A stretch of 64,000 bases of DNA from Alcaligenaceae bacterium. GTDB taxonomy: Bacteria; Pseudomonadota; Gammaproteobacteria; Burkholderiales; Burkholderiaceae_B. Below are positions 1 through 9,082 of this stretch, piece by piece (positions within the stretch are counted from its first letter, which is position 1; each line of letters begins with the position of its first letter). Below the pieces are notes generated by a model. The model was not told where the DNA came from, did no database searches, and was given only the letters and a program-made list of their open reading frames with translations. Both the position numbers and the translations under genes were made by a program. The DNA lies in assembly GCA_013416435.1 (NCBI GenBank), contig JACCEN010000011.1, forward strand, positions 111,500-175,499, written 5' to 3'.

Positions 1-1
1 C

Positions 2-358
2 CATGAATGCGATGAGCACTGCGGCCACCACCACCACGACCATCATCACGCCCACCACGACGATGAGATCGGCGCTTTCGTCTTCCGCTCCAACAAGGCT
101 TTCGATCCGGAGCGCCTGGAAGAATTCTTGGGCGGCATCGTCCAGGTCTACGGCCCCGACCTCATGCGTTACAAGGGCATCTTGTATTTGAAAGGAATCA
201 ACCGCCGCATGCTCTTCCAGGGCGTGCACATGATGATGGGCGCGGAACCCGGCAAGCCGTGGCTATCGGGTGAAAAGCCTAGTACCAAAATGGTGTTCAT
301 TGGCCGTAAACTTCCCCAGGAGATCTTCACCCGGGGACTAGAACAATGCTTGGTCTGA
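2..358 (+). CDS. CobW/YjiA-family metal-chaperone GTPase, C-terminal part (left-truncated)
   Basis: Only the last 118 codons are in the window, so the GTPase domain lies outside. The visible part opens with a His/Asp/Glu-rich stretch (residues 1-22, ten histidines and two cysteines), followed by the CobW C-terminal fold: FVFRSNKAFDPERLEEFL, a VYGPDLMRYKGILY strand and GINRRMLFQGVH. His-rich linkers followed by this domain are typical of the COG0523 GTPases that deliver or sense zinc or other metals. Its neighbour dksA begins 75 nt downstream on the same strand; zinc-responsive COG0523 genes are often linked to dksA paralogues, so the pairing fits zinc homeostasis, but that is inference. Family is confident; the metal is not known. 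Confidence 0.85.
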   Translation, partial: HECDEHCGHHHHDHHHAHHDDEIGAFVFRSNKAFDPERLEEFLGGIVQVYGPDLMRYKGILYLKGINRRMLFQGVHMMMGAEPGKPWLSGEKPSTKMVFIGRKLPQEIFTRGLEQCLV

Positions 359-433
359 TTGCGAACCTCGCCGCCCGCCCGTAGTGCGGATGGTACGGAT
401 TCCAGCACCAACACCACAAAAAGAGGACACATC

Positions 434-877
434 ATGGCAAGCAAATCCGCAGCCGTTAAGAACCAAGGTCAGTTGCTGACCGAAAAGGAACTGTTGGCAA
501 TGCCAGAGGCTGACTACATGAATCAGGCCCAACTGGCATTCTTCCGCAATCGCCTGAAGGAACTGGAACAGGAAATCCTCAACAACGCCGACGCCACGAC
601 CGAAAACCTGCGCGAAACCCAATTCGTGCCGGATCCCGCCGACCGCGCCACCATCGAAGAAGAGCACGCGCTGGAACTGCGCACGCGCGACCGCGAACGC
701 AAGCTGCTGAAGAAAGTGCAGCAATCCATCACGCGCATCGACTCCGGCGAATACGGCTGGTGCGAAGAAACCGGCGAGCCCATCGGCATCGCGCGCCTGC
801 TGGCCCGTCCCACCGCCACTCTGTCGCTGGAAGCCCAGGAACGCCGTGAAATGCGCCAAAAGCTCTACGGCGACTGA
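434..877 (+). CDS. dksA: RNA polymerase-binding transcription factor DksA (cysteine-poor)
   Basis: 147-aa protein with the DksA plan: a long coiled coil (about residues 25-105) and a C-terminal globular finger followed by a helix. DksA binds the RNA polymerase secondary channel and, with ppGpp, tunes rRNA and amino-acid promoters. The ATG at 434 is chosen because AAGAGGA lies just before it. The finger reads YGWCEETGEPIGIARLLARP and then TATLSLEAQ: only the first of the four zinc cysteines of E. coli DksA is kept, the others being Thr, Ser and Gln/Ala-like. The fold is presumably held without zinc. It is followed by a palindrome cluster and then hslVU. Confidence 0.93.
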   Translation: MASKSAAVKNQGQLLTEKELLAMPEADYMNQAQLAFFRNRLKELEQEILNNADATTENLRETQFVPDPADRATIEEEHALELRTRDRERKLLKKVQQSITRIDSGEYGWCEETGEPIGIARLLARPTATLSLEAQERREMRQKLYGD

Positions 878-901
878 TCCTTCGGCCATGGTCCCCGCTC
901 A

Positions 902-1066
902 GGGGTCAGACCCTTCGCAGGGCCTGACCCCTTTTGCTTTTTGTGGGGTCAGACCCCAAACGGGAACCGACCCCTTCGTTCAAGGGGTCAGACCCCGTCC
1001 GGGGTCTGACCCCACCATGGCATCTTGTGGACTCAAGGGGTCAGCCCCCCTTCGGGGTCTGACCCC
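902..1066. repeat. Palindromic GGGGTCAGACCCC element cluster (4 units)
   Basis: Four units between dksA and hslV. Each full unit is GGGGTCAGACCCC, a short spacer, then GGGGTCTGACCCC; both halves are themselves palindromes, so a unit can fold as one 13-bp stem or as two small hairpins. Units here are partly degenerate (for example 902-931 with TTCGCA between arms, and 984-1013 with GTCC as spacer). No T-run follows, so it does not look like a standard terminator. Confidence 0.9.
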
Positions 1067-1126
1067 GCCACCGCATCTTGAATCCGTCGATTCCATCCCC
1101 ATATGACAACTTCAAAGGAAGGATCC

Positions 1127-1660
<534 letters not shown>

Positions 1661-1676
1661 CGAATTCCAGACCATT

Positions 1677-3008
1677 ATGTCCGCTACCAACATGACCCCC
1701 GGGGAAATCGTCTCCGAACTCGACAAGAACATTGTCGGCCAGAACCGTGCCAAGCGTTCCGTCGCGGTCGCCCTGCGCAACCGCTGGCGCCGCCAGCAGG
1801 TGCCCGAGCCGCTGCGCAACGAAATCGTTCCCAAGAACATACTCATGATCGGACCCACGGGCGTGGGCAAGACCGAGATCGCTCGACGCCTGGCCAAGCT
1901 GGCCAATGCGCCCTTCATCAAGATCGAAGCCACCAAGTTCACCGAAGTCGGCTACGTGGGCCGCGATGTCGACACCATCATCCGCGACCTGGTCGAAATT
2001 TCCGTCAAGCAGACGCGCGACGTCGAGATGCGGCGCGTCCGCACCCAGGCCGAGGATGCCGCCGAGGACCGCATCCTCGACGTGCTGATCTCGCCCCCGC
2101 GCAATGCGCACGGCGAGCCCGAACGCGAGGAAAACAACGCCCGGCAGACCTTCCGCAAACGGCTGCGCGAAGGCAAGCTGGACGACATGCAGATCGAAAT
2201 CGAGATCGCGCAAATGGCGCCCCAGATGGAGATCATGGCGCCCCCCGGCATGGAGGAAATGACCGAACAGCTCAAGGGCATGTTCGCAGGCCTGGGCCGC
2301 GACAAAAAGAAGGTCAAGAAGATGTCGGTCAAGGACGCGTTCAAGCTTCTCACCGAAGAGGAAGCCGCGCGCCGCGTCAATGAAGAAGACTTGCGCACCA
2401 CGGCGGTCGCCAACGCCGAACAGAACGGCATCGTCTTCCTGGATGAAATCGACAAGATCGCCACCCGCCAGGAACATTCGGGCGGCGACGTGTCCCGCCA
2501 AGGCGTGCAGCGCGACCTGCTCCCATTGGTCGAAGGCACGACCGTCAATACGAAATACGGGGTCGTGCGCACCGATCACATTCTGTTCATTGCATCCGGC
2601 GCCTTCCATCTGTCGCGCCCTTCCGACCTGATCCCCGAGTTGCAGGGCCGCTTCCCGATACGTGTCGAACTCGATTCCCTGACGGCACAGGACTTCGTCC
2701 GCATCCTGTGCGACACCGACGCGTCGCTGACCAAGCAATACAGCGCGCTCCTCGGCACCGAGGACGTCACGCTGGATTTCACCGACGACGGCATCCGAAG
2801 GCTGGCGGAACTGGCCTATGAAGTGAACGAGCGCACGGAGAACATCGGCGCGCGCCGCTTGTACACGGTCATGGAAAAGCTGCTGGAGGACCTGTCATTC
2901 GACGCCACCGCCAATAGCGGCCAGAGCGTGACCATCGACGCCGCCTATGTGAACAACAAGCTGCAGGAAACGGCAGCCAGCCAGGACCTGGCGCGCTACG
3001 TCTTGTAA
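1677..3008 (+). CDS. hslU: ATP-dependent protease ATPase subunit HslU (ClpY)
   Basis: 443-aa AAA+ unfoldase that feeds substrates into HslV. Walker [10 protein letters not shown] is at residues 59-67, the GYVGRD pore loop at 92-97, Walker B (IVFLDEID) near 250 and the sensor/arginine region after 390. The I domain inserted between Walker A and B is present (about 110-230). The C-terminus DLARYVL is the peptide that docks into HslV pockets. The stop codon is directly followed by a palindrome cluster, and the next gene is convergent. Confidence 0.98.
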   Translation: MSATNMTPGEIVSELDKNIVGQNRAKRSVAVALRNRWRRQQVPEPLRNEIVPKNILMIGPTGVGKTEIARRLAKLANAPFIKIEATKFTEVGYVGRDVDTIIRDLVEISVKQTRDVEMRRVRTQAEDAAEDRILDVLISPPRNAHGEPEREENNARQTFRKRLREGKLDDMQIEIEIAQMAPQMEIMAPPGMEEMTEQLKGMFAGLGRDKKKVKKMSVKDAFKLLTEEEAARRVNEEDLRTTAVANAEQNGIVFLDEIDKIATRQEHSGGDVSRQGVQRDLLPLVEGTTVNTKYGVVRTDHILFIASGAFHLSRPSDLIPELQGRFPIRVELDSLTAQDFVRILCDTDASLTKQYSALLGTEDVTLDFTDDGIRRLAELAYEVNERTENIGARRLYTVMEKLLEDLSFDATANSGQSVTIDAAYVNNKLQETAASQDLARYVL

Positions 3009-3079
3009 GGGGTCAGACCCTTTTCGGGTCTGACCCCGATGCTTTGGAGGGGGTCAGACCCCGTACGGGGTCTGACCCC
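3009..3079. repeat. Palindromic element cluster (2 units)
   Basis: Starts at the last base of the hslU stop region and contains one shortened unit (3009-3037, loop TTTTC) and one perfect unit with GTAC spacer (3050-3079). It lies between convergent hslU and the CusF-like gene. Confidence 0.92.
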
Positions 3080-3092
3080 AGCAACACACCGC

Positions 3093-3395
3093 CTACTTCG
3101 AAATGGCGGTCACGGTGTATATGCCGCCATCGCGGCGAGCCTTGAAAGACACCTTGTCGCCCGGCTTGATATCGCCCAGCAGCGCGGGGTCGATCCGGTA
3201 GACCAGCGTCATGGCTGGAAGATCCAGCGCCGCAATGGCGCCATGCTTGAGAGTGATCTTGCCCGCCTGCGCATCGATGCGGCGCACTTCGCCGGTGGCG
3301 CTGGCCTCTTGGGCGAAAGCCTGAACGGAATAGAACGAGCATACCGCCAGCGCGGCCGCAACCGCCGGCAGCAGTACTCTGCTTGGCTTACCCAT
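3093..3395 (-). CDS. CusF-like periplasmic copper-binding protein
   Basis: 100-aa exported protein: signal peptide residues 1-28 (VCSFYSVQAFAQ end), then a CusF/YdeI-type OB fold beginning ATGEVRRID. Compared from memory with E. coli CusF, whose metal ligands are one His, one Trp and two Met, this protein has KHGAIAALDLPAMTLVY: the His and first Met are kept, but the Trp position is Leu and the second Met is Leu. It may bind Cu(I) more weakly or have another role. No cusCBA efflux genes are nearby. Divergent from the GNAT gene with 55 nt between starts. Confidence 0.8.
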   Translation of the reverse strand: MGKPSRVLLPAVAAALAVCSFYSVQAFAQEASATGEVRRIDAQAGKITLKHGAIAALDLPAMTLVYRIDPALLGDIKPGDKVSFKARRDGGIYTVTAISK

Positions 3396-3450
3396 ACGCT
3401 AAACTCCTGATAAACACAGTCAAAGCATAACGCTATTTGAAGGAATACGT

Positions 3451-3951
3451 TTGAGCGACGCAGCACCCCCATACCTTCTGCGGCCGGCACGCACCGAAGA
3501 CATCCCCCATATCCACAAGCTCATGCTGGACATGGCCGAGTTCGAAAACCTCACCGGCATTTTCAAAGCCACGCGCGACAGCTTGCGCCACAGCCTGTTC
3601 AGCGATCCGCCGGCGGTCAATTGCCTGGTGGGCGTTGCCGCCGGCGATCCCGACACGCCCATCGCGTACATCATGTGGTTTCACAACTACTCCAGCTTCC
3701 TGGATAAACGCGGCCTTTATCTGGAAGACCTCTACGTCGATCCGGAGCATCGCGGCAAAGGGGTGGGCAAGCTTGCGCTCAGGCATCTTGCGCAATTGGC
3801 GGTGGAGCTCGATTGCGGGCGATTCGAATGGTCGGTGCTCGACTGGAACCGCAATGCCATCGATTTCTACGAATACCTGGGCGCGCAGGTATTGCCGGAT
3901 TGGCGCATCGTCCGGGTGACGGGCGACGCGCTGACGAAACTCGCGAACTGA
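3451..3951 (+). CDS. GNAT-family N-acetyltransferase
   Basis: 166-aa acetyltransferase resembling diamine (spermidine/spermine) acetyltransferases: it starts with the typical LRPARTEDIPHIHKLM, has the LEDLYVDPEHRGKGVGK acetyl-CoA pyrophosphate loop (about 92-109) and FEWSVLDWNRNAIDFYEYLGA near the C-terminus. The start is TTG at 3451, supported by GAAGGA six bases upstream; no ATG fits better. Twenty bases separate it from the adenosyltransferase gene, so they are probably cotranscribed. Substrate cannot be told from sequence. Confidence 0.88.
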   Translation: MSDAAPPYLLRPARTEDIPHIHKLMLDMAEFENLTGIFKATRDSLRHSLFSDPPAVNCLVGVAAGDPDTPIAYIMWFHNYSSFLDKRGLYLEDLYVDPEHRGKGVGKLALRHLAQLAVELDCGRFEWSVLDWNRNAIDFYEYLGAQVLPDWRIVRVTGDALTKLAN

Positions 3952-3971
3952 ACATTCAAGGACACAGCATC

Positions 3972-4502
3972 ATGGCCACGAGACTTTCCGTCATCACCAC
4001 GCGCGGCGGCGATCAGGGCACGACGGGCCTGGGCGACGGTACGCGCGTCGCAAAGAACACTCCCCGTATCGACGCGCTCGGCGATGTCGATGAACTGAAC
4101 AGCACCATCGGGCTGTGGCGCTGCGAAGACCTGCCGGAAGCCATCGACACCCTGCTCGGCCGCATCCAGAACGATTTGTTCGACCTGGGCGCAGAGCTAT
4201 GCATACCGGGCCACGTGGCGCTGAAGGAAGAGCACGTGCTCTTCCTGGACGAGGCACTGGCCCGCTACAACGCAGACCTGGGCAAGCTGCAGGAATTCAT
4301 TCTGCCCGGCGGCACTCGCGCCGCCGCCATGGCGCACATGGCGCGCACCGTATGCCGCCGCGCGGAGCGCTGCGCCGTCGGCCTGGAGGCGAACAAACCC
4401 GTCATCCAGTACCTGAACCGGCTGTCCGACCTGTGCTTCGTGCTGGCTCGCGCGCTGAACAAGCACGCGGGCCGGGGTGATGTTCTGTGGCAGCGAGACT
4501 GA
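3972..4502 (+). CDS. PduO-type cob(I)alamin adenosyltransferase
   Basis: 176-aa enzyme that transfers the adenosyl group of ATP to cob(I)alamin, giving coenzyme B12. The N-terminal ATP-binding signature TRGGDQGTTGLGDG is at residues 10-23, followed by DALGDVDELNSTIG; the helical bundle carries the second signature RTVCRRAERCAVGL and the YLNRLSDLCFVLAR segment. Length matches the single-domain PduO family. The stop TGA is immediately followed by a palindrome cluster. Confidence 0.94.
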   Translation: MATRLSVITTRGGDQGTTGLGDGTRVAKNTPRIDALGDVDELNSTIGLWRCEDLPEAIDTLLGRIQNDLFDLGAELCIPGHVALKEEHVLFLDEALARYNADLGKLQEFILPGGTRAAAMAHMARTVCRRAERCAVGLEANKPVIQYLNRLSDLCFVLARALNKHAGRGDVLWQRD

Positions 4503-4623
4503 GGGGTCAGACCCCGTATGGGGTCTGACCCCACCTCCGCTGCTCGACCCCGTACGGCATGATCCGGGGTCAGACCCCGCACGGGGTCTGACCCCAACAG
4601 CTCAGAACAGGGGTCTGACCCCA
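4503..4623. repeat. Palindromic element cluster (3-4 units)
   Basis: Full units at 4503-4532 (spacer GTAT) and 4565-4594 (spacer GCAC), plus half-units around 4545-4555 and 4609-4622. It fills the gap between the convergent adenosyltransferase and carboxymuconolactone decarboxylase-like genes. Confidence 0.9.
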
Positions 4624-4627
4624 TCCG

Positions 4628-5152
4628 TTAACGGTCGTCGTGCGAATGGATCTGCAGCGCTTCCAGGAAGCGGGACACCATGTTGTAGGTCGCGATGGTG
4701 GCCGTCAATTCCACCATCTCGCGCGGCGAGAAATGCTGTTTTGCGTCGTCGAATACCGCGTCGGGCACCTGCACGTGACGCGTCATGGCGTCTGTGTAGG
4801 CAAGCACCGCGCGCTCTTTTTCATTGAACAGCGCCGAGCCTTCCCAGGCGTCGAGCGCATCCAGCTGGGCCTGGCTCATGCCTTCCTTCAAGGCGATGGG
4901 CGCATGCTGGTCGGCCTCGTAGGGGGCGCCATTGAGGATCGCGATCCGCATAATGACCATTTCACGGATATCGCCGGCCAGCGAACTTTGCTGGCGTATG
5001 CCCGTCAAGTGGTTGAGCCAGCCGCGCGCCACGGGCGGGCTTTGCAGCAGCATCTGATAAAGATGCAGGACGCTGCCGCGTTCCGCGACGATTTGATCGA
5101 CCAGCGGGCTGACTTCAGGATGCGTCAGATCGGCATAAGGCAAACGGGCCAT
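4628..5152 (-). CDS. Carboxymuconolactone decarboxylase (AhpD-like) family protein
   Basis: 174-aa all-helical CMD-fold protein. The family signature region reads REMVIMRIAILNGAPYEADQH: the Tyr-Glu and following His of the family are present, but there is no CxxC, so it is not an AhpD-type thiol peroxidase partner. Twenty-one bases downstream of the aminotransferase gene and on the same strand, so probably one operon under the divergent RpiR regulator. Actual substrate unknown. Confidence 0.85.
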   Translation of the reverse strand: MARLPYADLTHPEVSPLVDQIVAERGSVLHLYQMLLQSPPVARGWLNHLTGIRQQSSLAGDIREMVIMRIAILNGAPYEADQHAPIALKEGMSQAQLDALDAWEGSALFNEKERAVLAYTDAMTRHVQVPDAVFDDAKQHFSPREMVELTATIATYNMVSRFLEALQIHSHDDR

Positions 5153-5173
5153 TTGAAATTCCTACAGTAAGGT

Positions 5174-6499
5174 TCAGGCGGGCAGGACTTGCTGAACCGT
5201 ATCGACGAAGCGCGACACGATTTCTCCGATGTCCTGCTCGGTGCAGATAAAGGGTGGCGCGAGCAACACGTGGTCGCCCAGCACGCCATCGATTGTGCCG
5301 CCCATGGGATACATCATCAAACCATTTTGCATGGCCTGCTTCTTGAGCCTGGCATGAGTCTTGAGCGCGGGATCGAGCACTGACTTGTCGGCCTTGTCCT
5401 GCACGAACTCCACGCCTACGAACAGGCCGCGCCCGCGCACGTCGCCCACATTGGGGTGCGCGTCCAGCGCATGGCGCAATTCAGCGCGCAATTGCTCGCC
5501 GCGCGCCAGCACGTTGGCCAGCAGCCCGTCCTGTTCAATGACCTGCTGGACGGACAATGCGGCTGCGCATGCGGTTGCGTGGCCCATATACGTGTGCCCG
5601 TGCTGGAAGAAGCCGCTGCCCGCCACAATGGCGTCGTAGATGCGGCTGCTTGCAATCATTGCGCCTATCGGCTGGTAGCCCGCGCCCAGGCCCTTCGCGA
5701 TGGTGAGGATGTCGGGCGTGACGCCGTCTTCGGCGCAAGCGAACAAATGGCCGGTGCGCCCCATGCCAGACATGACCTCGTCCAGGATCAGCAACACGCC
5801 ATGGCGGTCGCAGACCTGGCGGATGCGCTGCAGATAGGTCTTCACCGGCGCCAGCGCCCCGGCGGTTGCGCCGACCACGGTTTCCGCCACGAACGCCGCG
5901 ACGTTTTCAGGCCCCAGCTCTTGTATTTTCTGATCCAGTTCCAGGGCAAGGCGATCGGCGTATTGCTCTTCGGTTTCAGTGGGAAGCTGATCGCGGTAGG
6001 CGTAGCATGGCGAAACATGATGCGCGGGCACCAGGATGGGCAGGAAAGGCTCGCGGCGCCAGGCGTTGCCGCCGATGGCAAGCGCGCCCAGCGTATTGCC
6101 GTGGTAGCTTTGCCGGCGCGCAATGAAATGGCGGCGCTGGGGCTGGCCGATTTCAACGAAATACTGACGGGCAAGCTTGAGCGCGGCTTCGATTGCCTCG
6201 GAGCCGCCGGATACGAAATAGACGTGGTTCAGCTCGCCGGGCGCACGCTCGGCCAGGAAATCCCCCAGGTCTTCGCATACCTGAGTAGTGAAGAACGAAG
6301 AGTGGGCATAGGCAACCTGGTCCAGCTGATTCTTGATGGCCTGTATGACGGCCGGGTGCCCATGCCCCAGGCAGGATACGGCCGCGCCGCCGGATGCATC
6401 GATATAGCCTTTGCCGTTCTGGTCGAACAGCCGGATGCCTTCGCCGCGCACGGCAAATTCCAGCTGCTGTTTCGGATTGCGATGAAAAACGTGTGTCAT
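5174..6499 (-). CDS. Class III PLP-dependent aminotransferase
   Basis: 441-aa fold-type I aminotransferase of the omega/ornithine group. Visible: SGGSEAIEAALKLARQY cofactor-binding segment, SYHGNTLGAL, LILDEVMSGMGRTG with the PLP-binding Asp, and TIAKGLGAGYQPIGA with the Schiff-base Lys. Many relatives use beta-alanine, diaminobutyrate, taurine or other omega-amino acids with pyruvate; the substrate here is not known. Divergent from the RpiR regulator (158 nt between starts) and upstream of the CMD-fold gene, suggesting a small regulated catabolic unit. Confidence 0.93.
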   Translation of the reverse strand: MTHVFHRNPKQQLEFAVRGEGIRLFDQNGKGYIDASGGAAVSCLGHGHPAVIQAIKNQLDQVAYAHSSFFTTQVCEDLGDFLAERAPGELNHVYFVSGGSEAIEAALKLARQYFVEIGQPQRRHFIARRQSYHGNTLGALAIGGNAWRREPFLPILVPAHHVSPCYAYRDQLPTETEEQYADRLALELDQKIQELGPENVAAFVAETVVGATAGALAPVKTYLQRIRQVCDRHGVLLILDEVMSGMGRTGHLFACAEDGVTPDILTIAKGLGAGYQPIGAMIASSRIYDAIVAGSGFFQHGHTYMGHATACAAALSVQQVIEQDGLLANVLARGEQLRAELRHALDAHPNVGDVRGRGLFVGVEFVQDKADKSVLDPALKTHARLKKQAMQNGLMMYPMGGTIDGVLGDHVLLAPPFICTEQDIGEIVSRFVDTVQQVLPA

Positions 6500-6519
6500 G
6501 GCGCCTTAGCCCTAAATTT

Positions 6520-6531
6520 CAACAAATGTTG
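6520..6531. promoter_or_regulatory. Candidate operator in the aminotransferase/rpiR intergenic region
   Basis: CAACAAATGTTG has 5-bp arms (CAACA/TGTTG) and lies 21 nt upstream of the aminotransferase start, in the divergent promoter region; a CAACA half-site recurs at 6550-6554. A site for the adjacent RpiR protein is plausible but unproven. Confidence 0.3.
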
Positions 6532-6657
6532 TATCAATCATAACCCATGCAACAAACAAATCAATATAATCATGCATGAGGCGCTTCTCGTATCCAGAAC
6601 CTGTTGTGGTTTTTGGACGCATACTTCGCAACCCATACCACCGGCCCGTCCATCCTA

Positions 6658-7584
6658 GTGACCAACAAGAACCCTCCATCCGCCCCCTCCAGCCTGGACA
6701 CCCTGAGCGAACGCATCCAGCGCGACTTCGCCGCCATGACGCCGCAGTTCCAGGTAGGCGCCAAGTACCTGCTGGATTTTCCTTCCGAGATTCCCGTCGC
6801 ATCCATGCGCAAGGTGGCGGCCCAGGCCGGTGTGCAGCCCGCCACCCTCGTCCGCCTGGCGCAGTCGTTGGGCTATCCCGGCTGGGCAGACCTGAAGCAA
6901 GTCTTCGTGCGTTCCCTCCACCACCACCCGCGCCGTTACGCGGACCAGGCGCGTGAACTCATCCGCGGCAGGAACCCGCGCAACGCACTCGATCGCGCCG
7001 TCATGGCACAGACCGACAACATCCGGCAACTGAGCGCCGACAACGCCGATCGCCTTCCCGAGGCCGTCAAGCTCCTGAACCGGGCGAAACGTGTTTACGT
7101 CGCAGGCTTTCGCGCTTCATTCGCGCCCGCTTTCAGCTTCCAGTACCTGTACCGATTATTCCGCCCAACCGTCGCCATGCTGCGCGGCGACGCCGGCACG
7201 CTGGAAATGGAATTGCGTGCGCTCACCGCCACGGATGCCGTGGTCATCATCGGCTTCGAACCTTATTCGCGGGAATCCGTACGCGTCGCGGATGCCGCCC
7301 GCCAGGCGGGCTGCCGCATCATCGCCATCTGCGACAGTGTCCTGTCCCCGCTCGCTCAGGTCGCCGACAGCACCTTGCTGTTCTCGACAGAAACCCCTTC
7401 ATTTTTCCCATCGAGCGCATCGGCGACCGCGCTCGTGGAACTCCTCATCGAACAACTGCTGGCGAAGGCCGGCAGCCAGGCGGTCAGCGGCATCGAACAT
7501 GCAGAGGATCAGTTGCACCGGACCGGCGCTTACCTTAGTGACAAAGAGAAGCAGATCTGGGGTCAGACCCCGAACGGGGCCTGA
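6658..7584 (+). CDS. MurR/RpiR-family transcriptional regulator
   Basis: 308 aa with an N-terminal RpiR HTH (SMRKVAAQAGVQPATLVRLAQSLGYPGWADLK) and a C-terminal SIS sugar-phosphate-type isomerase domain (VYVAGFRASFAPAF and the VVIIGFEPYSRESVRVADAARQAGCRIIAICD segment). The GTG at 6658 (TNKNPPSA) is preferred; an in-frame TTG at 6604 would add 18 non-conserved residues. Probably controls the divergent aminotransferase operon. Oddity: the last residues IWGQTPNGA are encoded by a palindromic repeat and the TGA stop lies inside it. Confidence 0.9.
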   Translation: MTNKNPPSAPSSLDTLSERIQRDFAAMTPQFQVGAKYLLDFPSEIPVASMRKVAAQAGVQPATLVRLAQSLGYPGWADLKQVFVRSLHHHPRRYADQARELIRGRNPRNALDRAVMAQTDNIRQLSADNADRLPEAVKLLNRAKRVYVAGFRASFAPAFSFQYLYRLFRPTVAMLRGDAGTLEMELRALTATDAVVIIGFEPYSRESVRVADAARQAGCRIIAICDSVLSPLAQVADSTLLFSTETPSFFPSSASATALVELLIEQLLAKAGSQAVSGIEHAEDQLHRTGAYLSDKEKQIWGQTPNGA

Positions 7585-7656
7585 CCCCTAGGGTTAGGGG
7601 CCGGACCCCATCCGGGGCCCGACCCCGACAGTCAGGCTCCGTACGGGGTCTGGCTC
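7559..7656. repeat. Palindromic element cluster (3 units, overlapping two gene ends)
   Basis: Units at 7558-7588 (spacer GAAC), 7597-7627 (variant GGGGCCGGACCCC arms, spacer ATCC) and a degenerate one at 7631-7656 (GTAC core). The first contains the stop of the rpiR gene, the last the stop of the convergent MFS gene. Confidence 0.88.
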
Positions 7657-8840
7657 TTTCTGGCGCGCCGCATGAAAAGACCCAGCAGCGCCAGTGCCAC
7701 GATGGCGGCCGGCACCAGCGAACCCACGTTCAGCCAGTACCATCCCTGCGTCGTGACCAGCGCACCGGAGCTGAACGACGACACGGCCATGACCAGGAAC
7801 ACGGCGAAGTTGATGGCGCCCTGCGCCTTGTCTCGCTCTTGCGGTGTATACGCCTGGGTGGCCAGCGTCGTGGCGCCCGTGAACAGGAAGTTCCAGCCGA
7901 CGCCCAACAGGAACAGCGCGAACAGGAATTGGTGGAAATCGGTGCCTGACAGCGCGATGGCTATGCATACAAAATTGATGAGCAGGCCCATGGCCATCAC
8001 CTGCAGGACGCCGAAGCGCTTGATGAGCGACCCCGTGATGAAGCCCGGCGCGAACATGCCGATGACGTGCCACTGCAGAACCGTGGCCGTGCTGCCGAAC
8101 TCGAAGCCGCAGACTTCCATGGCCAGGGGCGTGGCCGCCATCAGGAGGTTCATGATGCCGTATCCCAGCGCGGCAGCCAGTGCCGCCACGATGAACACCG
8201 GCTGCCGCGCGATTTCCGACAACGGCCGGCCGCTGTCCCGTGGCGCATTCTTGCGCGCATCGTCGGGAAAACGGATGCAGTGCATGACCAGCATGGCGAC
8301 CAGGCCGACCATCGCCAGGGCCAGATACGCCCCCATGAAGGGGTAGGATGCGGCATCCTTGGCATACTTCGCCAAGTTCGGCCCGATGATCGCGCCAATC
8401 AGACCACCCGCCAGAACCCAGGAAATCGCTTTTTCACGATGGTCGGCGTCGACCAACTCGGTGGCCGCGAAACGGTAAAGCTGGCCATTGGCGCTGTAGT
8501 AGCCGGCAATCAGGGTCGACATGGTCAGCAGCCAGAAATTCTGCGTCCACACCGACACCGCGCACATCAGGGCCGACAGGATGGCGGTGACCAGCCCCAG
8601 CTGGAACGACTTTTTCCGCCCATACCGGCTTTGCGTGCGCGCGACGATTCCCGTGGACAGCGCCCCGCCGACCACATAGCCCATTACCGGCAATGTGGCC
8701 ATCCAAGGAACCGGCGTGAGGCTCATGCCCACCAGCCCGTTGATGGCAATGAAGGTGACGTTGTTGGTAAGGAAAAGCCCTTGGCAAACGATGAGCAGGA
8801 TGAGGTTCTTGTTGAAAAAGCGTTGCGCGGGGGAAGACAT
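7632..8840 (-). CDS. MFS transporter
   Basis: 402-aa integral membrane protein with 12 predicted hydrophobic spans, an RYGRKK loop-2/3 signature after TM2 (SRYGRKKSFQLG) and a soluble central loop (CIRFPDDARKNAPRDSGRP). The start at 8840 (MSSPAQRFFNK) puts TM1 where expected; an upstream ATG at 8903 is possible, and neither has a clear ribosome binding site. Substrate unknown. The C-terminal SQTPYGA comes from translated repeat sequence. Convergent with rpiR. Confidence 0.88.
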   Translation of the reverse strand: MSSPAQRFFNKNLILLIVCQGLFLTNNVTFIAINGLVGMSLTPVPWMATLPVMGYVVGGALSTGIVARTQSRYGRKKSFQLGLVTAILSALMCAVSVWTQNFWLLTMSTLIAGYYSANGQLYRFAATELVDADHREKAISWVLAGGLIGAIIGPNLAKYAKDAASYPFMGAYLALAMVGLVAMLVMHCIRFPDDARKNAPRDSGRPLSEIARQPVFIVAALAAALGYGIMNLLMAATPLAMEVCGFEFGSTATVLQWHVIGMFAPGFITGSLIKRFGVLQVMAMGLLINFVCIAIALSGTDFHQFLFALFLLGVGWNFLFTGATTLATQAYTPQERDKAQGAINFAVFLVMAVSSFSSGALVTTQGWYWLNVGSLVPAAIVALALLGLFMRRARKSQTPYGA

Positions 8841-8957
8841 GATGCGGGGCGGTGTGTTGGCGGCCGAAGGAGGATCCGTTTCGACCAAGATGATTATAAG
8901 CATATAACAATTGGAAATATGACGCCACCCTGGAGGGGCGGGCCCCGCAACTCGGAA

Positions 8958-9082
8958 GGGGTCAGACCCCGTACGGGGTCTGACCCCAACGTGAACGCCC
9001 GAAGCTTGACCCAAGGGGTCAGACCCATCGGGTCTGACCCCAACATGGGGTAAGGGTCAGACCCCGTACGGGGTCTGACCCC
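8958..9082. repeat. Palindromic element cluster (3 units)
   Basis: Perfect unit 8958-8987 (spacer GTAC), shortened unit 9015-9041, and perfect unit 9053-9082 that abuts the stop codon of the amidohydrolase gene at 9083. Confidence 0.92.

Noticed and set aside
4503..4623. Palindromes as ordinary Rho-independent terminators
   Set aside because: No T-run follows the stems, and units also occur in divergent and tandem gaps and within reading frames.
5456..6658. Long open frame (400 aa) opposite the class III aminotransferase gene
   Set aside because: It is the antisense of a gene with clear PLP motifs; its translation has no recognisable domain and reflects high GC third positions.
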